Positions 37,186 through 46,777 are shown, counted from the first letter of the stretch. The stretch is DNA of 61,610 nucleotides from Pseudomonas sp. JM0905a (GCF_014700075.1 NZ_JACXBU010000018.1:1-61610); one strand, 5' to 3'. Program-made: numbers and translations. The notes: generated by a model not told the origin, from the letters alone.

Positions 37186-39180
37186 TTGCCCGTGCGCGAT
37201 ACCTTGCGTGCCTTCGTGGCGCCCGACATCCCGGCGCTGCAGTTCGCGATCAAGACCCTGCTGGGCGGCGCGCTCGCGCTCTGGTGCGCCTTCCGCTTCG
37301 ACCTCCAACAGCCGCAGTGGGCATTGATGACGGCCTTCATCGTGGCCCAGCCGCTGTCCGGCATGGTGGTGCAGAAGGGGCTGGCGCGGTTGCTCGGCAC
37401 CCTGGTGGGGACGGTGATGTCGGTGACCATCGTCGGCCTCTTCGCTCAGACGCCCTGGCTGTTCCTGCTGGCGCTGGCCACCTGGCTGGGCATCTGCACC
37501 GCCGCGTCCACCATGATGCGCAGCGCCTGGTCCTACTCCTTCGTGCTGGCCGGTTACACGGTCGCCATCATCGGCCTGCCGGCCATCGCCCATCCGCTGA
37601 CAGTGTTCGACCAGGCGGTGGCGCGCTCCACGGAAATCTGCCTGGGTATTCTCTGTGCCACGTTCACCAGCGCACTGCTCTGGCCGCAGCGGGTGGAGCG
37701 TCAGCTGGCCCGCCAGGCGCGAGATGCCTGGCAATGCGGCATCCAGGCGTCGATATCCGCCCTGAAAGGGGAGCGCCAGGAGCGCCAGGGCCTGCTCGGC
37801 GTGCTCGGACGCATAGTGGCCGTCGACGCCCAACGCGAGCACGCCTGGTTCGAAGGCAACCGTGGCCGCCAGCGCGCGGTGGCGCTGCAGGTGCTCAGCC
37901 GCGATCTGCTCAGCCTGTTGCGCCTGGCCCGTGGTGTGGCGCGCCAGTGGCGCCAGCTGGGAGAGGGTGAGGCCGAGCGTCTGCGGCCCTGGCTGGAAGA
38001 GGTGGAGCTGGCCCTGACTGAGCCCGACACCACTCGCCTGGATGACGTTCGCGACCGCTTGCTGGCGGCGTCCGACGACGAGGCGCTGTCCACCGTCCAG
38101 CAATACTGCCTGGGCCGTCTGGCGATGGTGATGCGCCAGGCCTCCGCAGCTGTGATCGCCATGCACGCGGTGGAGCAGGGACAGGCCCCGGAGGATGCGC
38201 CGCCACCGTTGTCCACCCACCGCGATGTACAGACCGCCGCCATCTACGGTCTGCGCAGCGCCCTGGCCTTTCTCGGCCTGTCGGCCTTCTGGCTGGCCAC
38301 CGCCTGGACTTCGGCCGTCGGCGCACTGACCCTGACCTGCGTGATCTGCGGCCTGTTCGCCAGCCGCGAGAACGCCGAGCAGATCGGCATGATGTTCCTG
38401 CGCGGAATCCTCTATGCACTGCCGGTGGCCTTCATCGTCGGCCAGGTGTTCCTGCCCCAGCTCAGCGGCTTCCCGATGCTCTGCATGGCCCTCGGTGTGC
38501 CGCTGTTCTTCGGCGCGCTGGGCATGGCCAAGCCGGCACTGGGCGCGACGGCCACCTCCTTCTGCCTGCATTTCATCGTGCTCTGCGCGCCGCAGAACCT
38601 GATGCGCTTCGACGTGGGACTGTTCTTCAACGAGGCCATTTCCATGCTGCTGGGGGTTGGCTTCGCGGTGTTCACGTTCCGTCTGATTCGCCTGCGCAAC
38701 CCGGTGTGGCATGCCCGGCGCCTGCTCAAGGCATCGCTTTCCGACCTGGCGCGCCTTACCGGCGTGCGGCTGGCCGGTGCGGAGAACTGGTTCGGCGGCC
38801 GTATGGCCGACCGCCTGCTGCAGCTGGCGCGGCTGTATCCGGTGCTGCCGGAACAGAGCCGCAGCCGCTGGGATGACGGCATCGCCAGCCTGGACCTGGG
38901 CGACGAATTGCTGCACCTGCGGCGTTGTCTGGCGGCGGCAGACCGATCACTGGGCGTCTCCGAGGACCGCTTCCTGCGCAACCTTGAGCGCGTCCTGATG
39001 CAGGGGCCGGCGCCCGGTCACACCCAGGCCCTCGACGAACCCGTCGGTGAATTGCTGGAGGCCCTGCGTGGCGCGGGCCGCAGCATCGACCGCCGCCTGG
39101 CCCAGGCGGCGCTGTTGCAGTTGCAGCAGAGCTGGCGGCAATGGTGTGAACAACAGGAGGCGAGCCATGGGTTTGCGTGA
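37186..39180 (+). CDS. FUSC-family (AaeB-like) efflux protein, system 1
   Basis: A 664-aa inner-membrane protein with two clusters of membrane helices (about residues 15-165 and 355-505), each followed by a soluble region. It is like AaeB, the aromatic acid exporter, with the FUSC signature QPQWALMTAFIVAQPLSGMVVQKG. The first codon is a TTG at 37186, or GTG at 37192; neither has a clear Shine-Dalgarno. Its end overlaps the DUF1656 gene by 14 bp, and an HlyD adaptor follows. Confidence 0.88.
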   Translation: MPVRDTLRAFVAPDIPALQFAIKTLLGGALALWCAFRFDLQQPQWALMTAFIVAQPLSGMVVQKGLARLLGTLVGTVMSVTIVGLFAQTPWLFLLALATWLGICTAASTMMRSAWSYSFVLAGYTVAIIGLPAIAHPLTVFDQAVARSTEICLGILCATFTSALLWPQRVERQLARQARDAWQCGIQASISALKGERQERQGLLGVLGRIVAVDAQREHAWFEGNRGRQRAVALQVLSRDLLSLLRLARGVARQWRQLGEGEAERLRPWLEEVELALTEPDTTRLDDVRDRLLAASDDEALSTVQQYCLGRLAMVMRQASAAVIAMHAVEQGQAPEDAPPPLSTHRDVQTAAIYGLRSALAFLGLSAFWLATAWTSAVGALTLTCVICGLFASRENAEQIGMMFLRGILYALPVAFIVGQVFLPQLSGFPMLCMALGVPLFFGALGMAKPALGATATSFCLHFIVLCAPQNLMRFDVGLFFNEAISMLLGVGFAVFTFRLIRLRNPVWHARRLLKASLSDLARLTGVRLAGAENWFGGRMADRLLQLARLYPVLPEQSRSRWDDGIASLDLGDELLHLRRCLAAADRSLGVSEDRFLRNLERVLMQGPAPGHTQALDEPVGELLEALRGAGRSIDRRLAQAALLQLQQSWRQWCEQQEASHGFA

Positions 39181-39373
39181 ATGGTCCCTGGGCGGCGTAT
39201 TGCTCAGCCCCTTTCTGCTTTATGCACTGCTGGCACTGCTGGTGACCGGCGTGCTGCGCATTGGCCTGGCGCGAGTCGGGCTGGCGCGCTGGATCTGGCA
39301 CGAGGCTTTATTCGACTGTGCCCTGTATGTCTGTGTACTGGCCGCGCTGGTCGCGCTGACCGGGCACTGGTGA
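39167..39373 (+). CDS. DUF1656 small membrane protein (AaeX-like), system 1
   Basis: A 68-aa protein with two predicted membrane helices (LSPFLLYALLALLVTGVL; LFDCALYVCVLAALVAL) and the typical RIGLARVGLARWIWHEALFD link. CAGGAGG lies 8 bp before the ATG. It is the small partner found between FUSC and HlyD genes in such efflux operons; its exact job is not known. Confidence 0.88.
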   Translation: MGLREWSLGGVLLSPFLLYALLALLVTGVLRIGLARVGLARWIWHEALFDCALYVCVLAALVALTGHW

Positions 39374-39384
39374 AGGAGAGAAAG

Positions 39385-40239
39385 ATGCGTTCGATGTTGC
39401 GTGTGCTGGTCACCCTCACCCTGGTCGTGGTGGCCCTGGTGGCCGGCTATGGTCTCTGGCAGCACTACATGCTTGCACCCTGGACCCGCGATGCTCGGGT
39501 ACGTGCCGATGTGGTGGTGATATCGCCGGACGTGTCCGGCTGGGTCATGGAGCTCAAGGTTCAGGACAACCAGCAGGTGAAGGCCGGCGACCTGTTGCTG
39601 AGCATCGACCGTGAGCGCTACCAGGCAGCCCTGGAGAAGGCCCGCGCGGTGGCCGACACCCGCCAGCACCAGTTGCGCCTGCGTGAACACGAGGCATCCC
39701 GCCGTGAGCACCTGGGACCTCAGGCCATCAGCGCGGAATTGCGCGAGAACGCCTTGATCACTGCCGAGGTGGCACGCGCCGAGTTCCGCGAGGCCCAGGC
39801 GGAAGTGAAGGTAGCCGAGCTGAACCTTGCCCGCAGCGAACTGCGTGCGCCCCGCAATGGCCAGGTCACCAACCTGCGCCTGGCCCAGGGCAACTACGTC
39901 GGCGCTGGCCAGCCGGTCATGGCGCTGGTGGATGACGGCTCCTTCTATGTCCAGGCCTATTTCGAGGAAACCAAGCTGCCGCGCATCAAGATCGGTGCAC
40001 CGGTGAAGGTCTGGCTGATGAGTGCGGGGGAGCCGCTGACCGGCAAGGTGGAAAGCATCAGCCGCGGCATCACCGACCGCAACGCGACTCCGGATACCCA
40101 GTTGCTGGCGAACGTCGAGCCGACCTTCAACTGGGTGCGCCTGGCCCAGCGGATCCCGGTGCGGATCAAGCTGGACAAGGTGCCGGATGATGTTCAGCTG
40201 AGTGCTGGCATGACGGCGAGTGTGACGGTGGAGGAGTAG
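39385..40239 (+). CDS. HlyD/AaeA-like membrane fusion protein, system 1
   Basis: A 284-aa adaptor with an N-terminal membrane anchor (LRVLVTLTLVVVALVAGYGL), first lipoyl half (ISPDVSGWVMELKVQDNQQV), hairpin helices, second lipoyl half (RSELRAPRNGQVTNLRLAQG) and a beta-barrel ending NWVRLAQRIPVRIKLD. It is shorter than most adaptors, as is AaeA. GAAGGAG precedes the ATG. No outer membrane factor gene accompanies this copy. Confidence 0.92.
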   Translation: MRSMLRVLVTLTLVVVALVAGYGLWQHYMLAPWTRDARVRADVVVISPDVSGWVMELKVQDNQQVKAGDLLLSIDRERYQAALEKARAVADTRQHQLRLREHEASRREHLGPQAISAELRENALITAEVARAEFREAQAEVKVAELNLARSELRAPRNGQVTNLRLAQGNYVGAGQPVMALVDDGSFYVQAYFEETKLPRIKIGAPVKVWLMSAGEPLTGKVESISRGITDRNATPDTQLLANVEPTFNWVRLAQRIPVRIKLDKVPDDVQLSAGMTASVTVEE

Positions 40240-40253
40240 GGCGAGGTCTTTTT

Positions 40254-40346
40254 CGCGAATGAATTCGCCCCCACAGGAAAAACAAGGAACTACCCGGCTG
40301 GCAGGGATAGCTCCCTCTCCCTCTGGGAGAGGGCGGGGGTGAGGGC
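40254..40346. repeat. REP element plus CCCTCTCCC repeat
   Basis: A REP core lies at 40254-40275. A hairpin CCCTCTCCC/GGGAGAGGG (40313-40333) follows, with its GGGGGTGAGGG tail to 40346. Confidence 0.78.
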
Positions 40347-40385
40347 AGCGTCAGGCCTGCTCGGTGTTGGTCCCTTTCGCACACA

Positions 40386-40414
40386 AAAAAGCCCGGACTC
40401 GATCCGGGCTTTTT
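40386..40414. terminator. Bidirectional terminator
   Basis: AAAAAGCCCGGA (40386-40397) pairs with TCCGGGCTTTTT (40403-40414), loop CTCGA. It lies between convergent operons. Confidence 0.9.
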
Positions 40415-40428
40415 CAAATCCAGTGCAA

Positions 40429-40899
40429 TCAGCCGATGGTGATCGGCGGCAGCTCCGGCAGTTCCACGGAGAGCTGCTGCTTGGGCGCCAGCACTTCGGC
40501 TTCGCCGTCCACGACCTGGTCGGCGTTCTGGTTGAACACGCGGGTGGCGATGCGCACGCGGTTCTTCGGCAGCTTCTCGAGAATTTCCAGTTCCACGGTC
40601 AGGGTGTCGCCCAGCTTCACCGGACGGGTGAACTTGAGCTGCTGGCCGAGGTAGATGCTGCCCGGGCCGGGCATTTCGCAGGCGATGGCGGCGCTGATCA
40701 GGGCGCCGGTGAACATGCCGTGGGCGATGCGCTCCTTGAACATGGTGGTGGCGGCGTATTCAGCGTCCAGGTGCACAGGGTTGCGGTCGCCGGAGACGGC
40801 GGCGAACAGCTGGATGTGACGCTCTTCGACAGCAGTGGAGAAGGTGGCTTTCTGGCCGACTTCCAGGGCGTCGTAAGTGAAGTTGGTTACCTGGCTCAT
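40429..40899 (-). CDS. phaJ1: (R)-specific enoyl-CoA hydratase PhaJ1 (MaoC family)
   Basis: Hydrates trans-2-enoyl-CoA to (R)-3-hydroxyacyl-CoA, linking beta-oxidation to polyhydroxyalkanoate synthesis. The 156-aa hot-dog-fold protein has the hydratase-2 motif SGDRNPVHLD with D38 and H43 catalytic, and PVKLGDTLTVELEILEKLPK. Length and sequence match PhaJ1 of P. aeruginosa, which also lies near fadD2/fadD1. The hydrolase gene upstream overlaps its start by 4 bp. Confidence 0.9.
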   Translation of the reverse strand: MSQVTNFTYDALEVGQKATFSTAVEERHIQLFAAVSGDRNPVHLDAEYAATTMFKERIAHGMFTGALISAAIACEMPGPGSIYLGQQLKFTRPVKLGDTLTVELEILEKLPKNRVRIATRVFNQNADQVVDGEAEVLAPKQQLSVELPELPPITIG

Positions 40900-41855
40900 G
40901 CGGTCTCCTTGGCTTGCGTTGGGTGGTGCCGACTGTGGGCAAGGGTGCGCTCCAGCCAGTCGATCAGATCGTTGGTCACTTCGTCGCGGTTGCTCTCGTT
41001 GAGCAGCTCGTGGCGGGCGTCGGGGTAGATGTTCAGTTGCACGTCCTTGATGCCGGCCCGGCGCAATGCCTGGGCCAGATCCTGCAGGCGCCGGCCTTCG
41101 CTGACCGGGTCGCGTTCGCCGCCGATCACCAGCAGCGGCAGGTCGGGGTCTATCTGCGCCAGGTTTTTGGGCGGGGTGATGTTCTGAAGCCCGCCGAGCA
41201 GGTCAAGCCACAACTGGTTGGTGCAGCGGAAGCCGCAGAGCGGGTCGCCGACGTACTTGTCCACTTCCACCGGGTCGCGGCTCAGCCAGTCGAAGGCCGT
41301 GCGGTTGGGCTTGAAGGCCTTGTTGAAGGAGCCGAACGAGAGGAACTCGATCAGCGCGCTGCGGCCCTCCTTGCCCTGGCGCCAGCGCTCGAAGCGGGCC
41401 ACCAGTGCGGCCACCTTGTACAGCGCCACCGGCTGGTAGTTGGAGCCGGACAGGATGGCGCCCTGCAGGCTGGAGCTGTGCTGCATCAGGTAGGCCTGGC
41501 CGATGTAGCTGCCCATGCTGTGGCCCAACAGGAAGATGGGCGCCTGCGGGTGCTGCTGGCGGATGTGGTGGTTGAGGCTGGCCAGGTCGCCGATGACCTT
41601 GTTCCAGCCGTCATCCGCGGCGTACTGGCCGAGGACGCCCTGCTCGGCGCTGCGGCCGTGGCCGCGCTGGTCCAGTGCATAAAGCTCGAAGCCGGCGGCC
41701 ACCAGCGCCTCGCCCAACCGTGCATAGCGGCCGCCATGTTCGGCCATGCCGTGGGAGAGCATGACCACCGCCCTTGGCGGGGCTTCGCCGGACCAGTGGT
41801 TGACGTACAGGGGCACTGCATCGCTGGCGTCGAGCCAGAAAGCATCGTGGCGCAT
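40896..41855 (-). CDS. Alpha/beta hydrolase, lysophospholipase (PldB) type
   Basis: A 319-aa serine hydrolase of the monoacylglycerol lipase/lysophospholipase family (Hydrolase_4). The nucleophile elbow is LLGHSMGSY, the oxyanion region VVMLSHGMAEHGGRYARL, the acidic residue lies in VIGGERDPVSEG and the histidine in DARHELLNES. ATG 41855 has AAAGGA upstream; the longer frame to 41966 is not supported. It is co-transcribed with phaJ1, consistent with lipid-derived fatty acid use. Confidence 0.9.
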   Translation of the reverse strand: MRHDAFWLDASDAVPLYVNHWSGEAPPRAVVMLSHGMAEHGGRYARLGEALVAAGFELYALDQRGHGRSAEQGVLGQYAADDGWNKVIGDLASLNHHIRQQHPQAPIFLLGHSMGSYIGQAYLMQHSSSLQGAILSGSNYQPVALYKVAALVARFERWRQGKEGRSALIEFLSFGSFNKAFKPNRTAFDWLSRDPVEVDKYVGDPLCGFRCTNQLWLDLLGGLQNITPPKNLAQIDPDLPLLVIGGERDPVSEGRRLQDLAQALRRAGIKDVQLNIYPDARHELLNESNRDEVTNDLIDWLERTLAHSRHHPTQAKETA

Positions 41856-41919
41856 GGCCGATCCTTTTGCCGGGGAATCGGCGCATTGTGCACGGGCGCG
41901 GGGGTGGCGCAAAGCCTGC

Positions 41920-42657
41920 TCAGTTGGGCGCGACGTTATGGCGTTCGAGGATGCGCGAGTACTCACCGCTGGCCAACAGGTCGCGCAGGCCGCGCTCGTA
42001 GATTTGCGCCCAGTCGGGTTGGCCGGCGCGCGGCTCGGTGAAACCCGCCAGCAGGGGAATTCTTTCCAGGGCCGGCGGTTGCCACTGGAGCTTGCCGCGC
42101 AGGTGCTTGTCCGTGGCGATCAGATACTGGCCTACCGCGCGCTCCAGCAGCACCAGGTCGAAACGACGGGCATCCAGCTTGCGCAGGTTGGAGATGTCGT
42201 CCACCGCCTCTTCGGCGCTGAATCCCGAGTGCAGCACACTGGTTGGATAGCCGTAGCCCCTGACCACGCCCACCTTGCGTCCCTTGAGTTCGGCCAGGTC
42301 CTTGAAATCGATCGGCGTGTCCTTGCGCACGAAGAATCCCAGCTCGCTGTAGAACAGCGGGCGCGAGGCATGGAGTTTTTCCTCCACCACTTCCCGCGGC
42401 CAGAGGGCCAGGGCGCCCTGGTAGTGGCCGCTGTGAAGGGCGGCGCGCACGCGCGCCCAGGGCATGAAGTCCACCAGGACCTTGTAACCCTGGGTGGCAA
42501 AGGCGCGGGTGGTGAGTTCGACAATGCTGCCGCCGTGTGGCAGGGACTGCGAGCAATAGGGTGGGTATTCCAGGGTGGCCAGGCGCAGATCGGCGCGGAC
42601 GCCGCAGCTGAGGAGCAGGCAGGACAGCAGTGCCCACAGGGCCGGAGGGAGACGCAT
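41920..42657 (-). CDS. Periplasmic solute-binding protein, family 3 (orphan)
   Basis: A 245-aa protein with an N-terminal signal sequence (RLPPALWALLSCLLLSCGVRA; the Cys could be a lipobox) and a SBP_bac_3 fold (LRLATLEYPPYCSQSLPHGG; LKGRKVGVVRGYGYPTSV). No ABC permease or ATPase gene is next to it. Such orphans are common in Pseudomonas; the ligand is unknown. Confidence 0.85.
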   Translation of the reverse strand: MRLPPALWALLSCLLLSCGVRADLRLATLEYPPYCSQSLPHGGSIVELTTRAFATQGYKVLVDFMPWARVRAALHSGHYQGALALWPREVVEEKLHASRPLFYSELGFFVRKDTPIDFKDLAELKGRKVGVVRGYGYPTSVLHSGFSAEEAVDDISNLRKLDARRFDLVLLERAVGQYLIATDKHLRGKLQWQPPALERIPLLAGFTEPRAGQPDWAQIYERGLRDLLASGEYSRILERHNVAPN

Positions 42658-42842
42658 GGGTGATAGGTAATCCAGATGTCATGTTCTTGTTCGAATGCTA
42701 GGCGAATCTAACTGGACTATCGGCAAGATTCACGTGGTCAATGACACCCAGTCGCATATTTGCGCTGCGCGATGGAGCTGCTAAGTTCCGGGCAGTCCCG
42801 CAGTGCGGGCCAGACTATTTCAGGGCTTAGAGGATAAGAACA

Positions 42843-44531
42843 ATGCAACCTGATTTCTGGAGCGACAAACGCCCGGCCGGCGTGCCCAACCAAATCGATC
42901 TGGCCGCCTACAAGTCAGTGATCGAGGTGTTCGAGCGATCCTGCAAGAAATTCGCCGACCGTCCCGCCTTCAGCAACCTGGGCGTGACCCTGACCTATGC
43001 CGAGCTGGATCGCCTGTCCGCCGCCTTCGCCGCCTACCTGCAGAAGAACACCGACCTCAAGCCTGGCGATCGCATCGCCGTGCAGATGCCCAACGTCCTG
43101 CAATACCCCATCGCCGTGTTCGGCGCCCTGCGCGCCGGGCTCATCGTGGTCAACACCAACCCGCTCTACACCGCCCGCGAGATGCGTCACCAGTTCAAGG
43201 ACGCCGGGGTGCGTGCGTTGGTCTACATCAACCTGTTCGGCAAGCTGGTCGAAGAGGTGCTGCCCGATACCGAGATCGAATACCTGATCGAAGCGCGCAT
43301 GGGTGACCTGCTGCCGAGCCTGAAGGGCTGGCTGGTCAATACCGTGGTGAAGTCGTTGAAGAAGATGGTCCCGGACTACCACCTGCCCCAGGCGGTCCAC
43401 TTCAAGGACGTGCTGAAGCAGGGCCAGGGCCATGCGCTGAAACCGGTGCGGGTGAGCCTGGAAGACATCGCCGTGCTGCAGTACACCGGCGGCACCACCG
43501 GCGTTGCCAAGGGCGCGATGCTGACCCACGGCAACCTGGTGGCCAACATGCAGCAGGTGGACGCCTGCCTGTCGCAGCTCGGGCCGGATGGTTCGCCGCT
43601 GATGAAGCAGGGCCAGGAGATCATGATTGCGCCGCTGCCGCTGTACCACATCTATGCCTTCACCGCGAACTGCATGTGCATGATGGTCAACGGCAACCAC
43701 AACATCCTCATCACCAACCCGCGCGACATCGGCGGCTTCATCAAGGAGCTGAAGAAGTGGCGCTTCTCCGCGCTGCTGGGCCTGAACACCCTGTTCGTGG
43801 CGCTGATGGACCACCCCGAGTTCAAGAACCTCGACTTCTCCAACCTCAAGGTCACCAACTCCGGCGGTACCGCGCTGGTCAAGGCCACCGCCGAACGCTG
43901 GCAGTCCCTCACCGGTTGCTCGGTGGTGGAAGGCTACGGCCTGACCGAAACCTCGCCCGTGGCCAGCACCAACCCCTACGGCAACCAGGCGCGCCTCGGC
44001 ACCGTGGGCATCCCGGTTCCGGGCACCGCCTTCAAGACCATCGATGACGCCGGCAACGAACTGCCCCTGGGCGAGCGCGGCGAGCTGTGCATCAAGGGTC
44101 CGCAGGTGATGAAGGGCTATTGGCAGCGCCCTGAAGCCACCGCCGAGGTGCTGGACGCCGACGGCTGGCTGAAGACCGGCGACATCGCGGTGATCGACCC
44201 CGACGGCTTTGTGCGCATCGTCGACCGCAAGAAGGACCTGATCATCGTCTCCGGTTTCAACGTCTACCCGAACGAGATCGAAGACGTGGTCATGGCTCAC
44301 CCGAAGGTCGCCAACTGCGCGGCGATCGGCGTGCCGGACGAGAAATCCGGCGAGGCGGTGAAGCTCTTCGTGGTGCCGCGCGAGGGCGGCGTCAGCATCG
44401 AGGAGCTTAAGGCCTACTGCAAGGAAAACTTCACCGGCTACAAGGTGCCCAAGCACATCGTGCTGAAGGACGCCCTGCCGATGACCCCGGTAGGCAAGAT
44501 CCTGCGTCGCGAGCTGCGCGACATCGCCTGA
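42843..44531 (+). CDS. fadD2: Long-chain fatty acid-CoA ligase FadD2
   Basis: Activates fatty acids to acyl-CoA with ATP for beta-oxidation. The 562-aa adenylate-forming enzyme has the P-loop YTGGTTGVAKGAMLTHGN (Y214), the motif GYGLTETSPVAS, the FACS region DGWLKTGDIAVIDPDGFVRI and the C-terminal lysine segment TPVGKILRREL. AGAGGATAA precedes the ATG. It is the first of two tandem paralogues; gene order follows P. aeruginosa (PA3300 then PA3299). The symbol depends on that order. Confidence 0.92.
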   Translation: MQPDFWSDKRPAGVPNQIDLAAYKSVIEVFERSCKKFADRPAFSNLGVTLTYAELDRLSAAFAAYLQKNTDLKPGDRIAVQMPNVLQYPIAVFGALRAGLIVVNTNPLYTAREMRHQFKDAGVRALVYINLFGKLVEEVLPDTEIEYLIEARMGDLLPSLKGWLVNTVVKSLKKMVPDYHLPQAVHFKDVLKQGQGHALKPVRVSLEDIAVLQYTGGTTGVAKGAMLTHGNLVANMQQVDACLSQLGPDGSPLMKQGQEIMIAPLPLYHIYAFTANCMCMMVNGNHNILITNPRDIGGFIKELKKWRFSALLGLNTLFVALMDHPEFKNLDFSNLKVTNSGGTALVKATAERWQSLTGCSVVEGYGLTETSPVASTNPYGNQARLGTVGIPVPGTAFKTIDDAGNELPLGERGELCIKGPQVMKGYWQRPEATAEVLDADGWLKTGDIAVIDPDGFVRIVDRKKDLIIVSGFNVYPNEIEDVVMAHPKVANCAAIGVPDEKSGEAVKLFVVPREGGVSIEELKAYCKENFTGYKVPKHIVLKDALPMTPVGKILRRELRDIA

Positions 44532-44887
44532 CCGAACAGGGCAGGGCGGTCCGCCGTCCTGCCCTCGCTCCGCCTGCCCCGCCTTCCCCCCGCTTTTTGC
44601 ACGGACGGCTTGTCCGACAGTCCGATCCCCTCCTTGAGAACCCGTGAAAGCCGCGGAATACGCCGTTTGTCGGCGAATTAGAGTTCGGACTCCAAATGTG
44701 ACCAGCTGCACTGCTTTGGGTCACTTTTATGACTGATAAGGGCTGGTTTGGTGCTGGTGAGCCTCTTTTAAAGCTGCTACTCTCGGCGCGTTTTTTTGCC
44801 CGTTCGGGCGCACAATCGCACAGAACACAACAAACAACTGTCCCTCGGAGGACAGTGAAATCAGCTGTTGCTTAGGAGTGGGCCTCC
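44532..44887 (+). other. 356-bp fadD2/fadD1 intergenic region
   Basis: A strong 12-bp hairpin (44538-44549 with 44554-44565) follows fadD2 but has no T-run. The rest is AT-richer and must hold the fadD1 promoter and leader. No gene or clear PsrA-type operator was found. Confidence 0.5.
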
Positions 44888-46594
44888 ATGACCGAAAACT
44901 TCTGGAAGGACAAATATCCAGCGGGCGTTCCTGCCGAGATCAACGCCGACCAATACCCCAACGTCCAGGCGGTATTGAAGGAGTCCTGCCAACGCTTTGC
45001 CGACAAGCCCGCATTCAGCAACCTGGGCAAGACCCTCACCTACGGTGAGCTCTACGAACTTTCCGGTGCCTTCGCCGCCTACCTGCAGAACCACACCGAC
45101 CTCAAGCCCGGCGACCGCATCGCCGTGCAGCTGCCGAACATCCTGCAGTACCCGGTAGTGGTCTTCGGCGCCATGCGTGCCGGCCTGATCGTGGTCAACA
45201 CCAACCCGCTGTACACCGCGCGGGAAATGGAGCACCAGTTCAACGACGCCGGCGCCAAGGCGCTGGTCTGCCTGGCCAACATGGCCCACCTGGCCGAGGA
45301 AGTGCTGCCCCGCACCGGCGTGAAGCACGTCATCGTCACCGAAGTCGGCGACCTGCTGCCGACCTTCAAGCGCCTGCTGGTCAATGCCGTGATCAAGCAC
45401 GTGAAGAAGATGGTGCCGCCTTTCAGCCTGCCCCAGGCGGTCAAGCTCAACGATGCCCTGGCCAAGGGCCGTGGCCGCGCCGTCCGTGAAGTCAGCCCGC
45501 AGAGCGGCGACATCGCCGTGCTGCAATACACCGGTGGCACCACCGGCGTTGCCAAGGGCGCGATGCTGACCCACCGCAACCTGATCGCCAACATGCTGCA
45601 GTGCAAGGCATTGATGGGCGCCAACCTGAACGACGGTTGCGAGATTCTCATCACCCCGCTGCCGCTCTATCACATCTACGCCTTCACCTTCCATTGCATG
45701 GCGATGATGCTGACCGGCAACCACAACATCCTCATTTCCAACCCGCGCGACCTGCCGGCCATGACCAAGGAACTGTCGAAGTACAAGTTCACCGGTTTCG
45801 TCGGCCTGAACACCCTCTTCGTTGCCCTGTGCAACAACGAGGGCTTCCGCAAGCTGGACTTCTCCGCGCTGAAGCTGACCCTGTCCGGCGGCATGGCCCT
45901 GCAACTGGCCACTGCCGAGCGCTGGAAGCAGGTCACCGGTTGCGCCATCAGCGAAGGCTACGGCATGACCGAGACCAGCCCGGTGGTATCGGTGAACCCC
46001 TTCCAGAGCATCCAGATCGGCACCATCGGCATCCCGGTTCCGTCCACCCAGTGCAAGGTGGTGGACGAAGAGGGCAAGGACGTTGGCCTGGGCGCGCCCG
46101 GCGAGCTGTGCGTGAAAGGCCCGCAGGTGATGAAGGGCTACTGGCAGCGCCAGGAAGCCACCGACGAAATCCTCGATGCCGACGGCTGGCTGAAGACCGG
46201 TGACGTCGCGGTGATCCAGGACGACGGCTTCATGCGCATCGTCGACCGCAAGAAGGACATGATTCTGGTCTCGGGCTTCAACGTGTACCCGAACGAACTG
46301 GAAGACGTGCTGGCGACCCTGCCGGGCGTGCTGCAGTGCGCCGCCATCGGCGTTCCGGACGAGAAATCCGGCGAGGCGATCAAGATGTTCGTTGTGGCCA
46401 AGCCTGGCGTCAGCCTGACCAAGGAACAGGTGATGGAGCACATGCGCAGCAACGTCACCGGCTACAAGGTGCCGCGTGCCATCGAGTTCCGCGATGTGCT
46501 GCCGACCACCAACGTCGGCAAGATCCTGCGCCGCGAACTGCGTGACGAAGAGCTGAAGAAGCTCAAGGCGAAGCAGGAAAAGGCCCAGGCCTGA
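44888..46594 (+). CDS. fadD1: Long-chain fatty acid-CoA ligase FadD1
   Basis: A 568-aa paralogue of the preceding ligase with the same motifs (YTGGTTGVAKGAMLTHRN with Y214; EGYGMTETSPVVS; DGWLKTGDVAVIQDDGFMRI; TNVGKILRREL) and a lysine-rich end (EELKKLKAKQEKAQA). In P. aeruginosa FadD1 prefers long-chain substrates and FadD2 shorter ones. It has its own leader and a terminator, so it can be expressed independently of fadD2. Confidence 0.93.
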   Translation: MTENFWKDKYPAGVPAEINADQYPNVQAVLKESCQRFADKPAFSNLGKTLTYGELYELSGAFAAYLQNHTDLKPGDRIAVQLPNILQYPVVVFGAMRAGLIVVNTNPLYTAREMEHQFNDAGAKALVCLANMAHLAEEVLPRTGVKHVIVTEVGDLLPTFKRLLVNAVIKHVKKMVPPFSLPQAVKLNDALAKGRGRAVREVSPQSGDIAVLQYTGGTTGVAKGAMLTHRNLIANMLQCKALMGANLNDGCEILITPLPLYHIYAFTFHCMAMMLTGNHNILISNPRDLPAMTKELSKYKFTGFVGLNTLFVALCNNEGFRKLDFSALKLTLSGGMALQLATAERWKQVTGCAISEGYGMTETSPVVSVNPFQSIQIGTIGIPVPSTQCKVVDEEGKDVGLGAPGELCVKGPQVMKGYWQRQEATDEILDADGWLKTGDVAVIQDDGFMRIVDRKKDMILVSGFNVYPNELEDVLATLPGVLQCAAIGVPDEKSGEAIKMFVVAKPGVSLTKEQVMEHMRSNVTGYKVPRAIEFRDVLPTTNVGKILRRELRDEELKKLKAKQEKAQA

Positions 46595-46610
46595 TCCCGC
46601 CTAACCAGCC

Positions 46611-46640
46611 AAGGCCCCGCACATGCGGGGCCTTGTCGTT
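46611..46640 (+). terminator. Terminator after fadD1
   Basis: AAGGCCCCGC (46611-46620), loop ACAT, GCGGGGCCTT (46625-46634), then GTCGTT. Confidence 0.85.
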
Positions 46641-46663
46641 TCCGGCGGTCTACGGCGCTGATG

Positions 46664-46713
46664 AGGCTTGGACCTGCAGGGGCGAATGAATTCGCCCCTG
46701 CAGGTCCAAGCCT
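46664..46713. repeat. Perfect 23-bp inverted repeat (REP-derived)
   Basis: Arms 46664-46686 and 46691-46713 are perfectly complementary over 23 bp, loop TGAA. The core GGGGCGAATGAATTCGCCCC is the REP motif; the outer arms CTTGGACCTGCA/TGCAGGTCCAAG are unique here. It lies between fadD1 and hrpA. Confidence 0.85.
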
Positions 46714-46777
46714 GCGCCGGGGGAAATCTGCGACAATTCCGCCCTTGCCGAAAACGACAGCAGAATCAGCGGAACCG

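Noticed and set aside
44538-44565. Strong hairpin after fadD2 as a terminator
   Set aside because: A 12-bp stem but no T-run follows; recorded only as part of the intergenic region.
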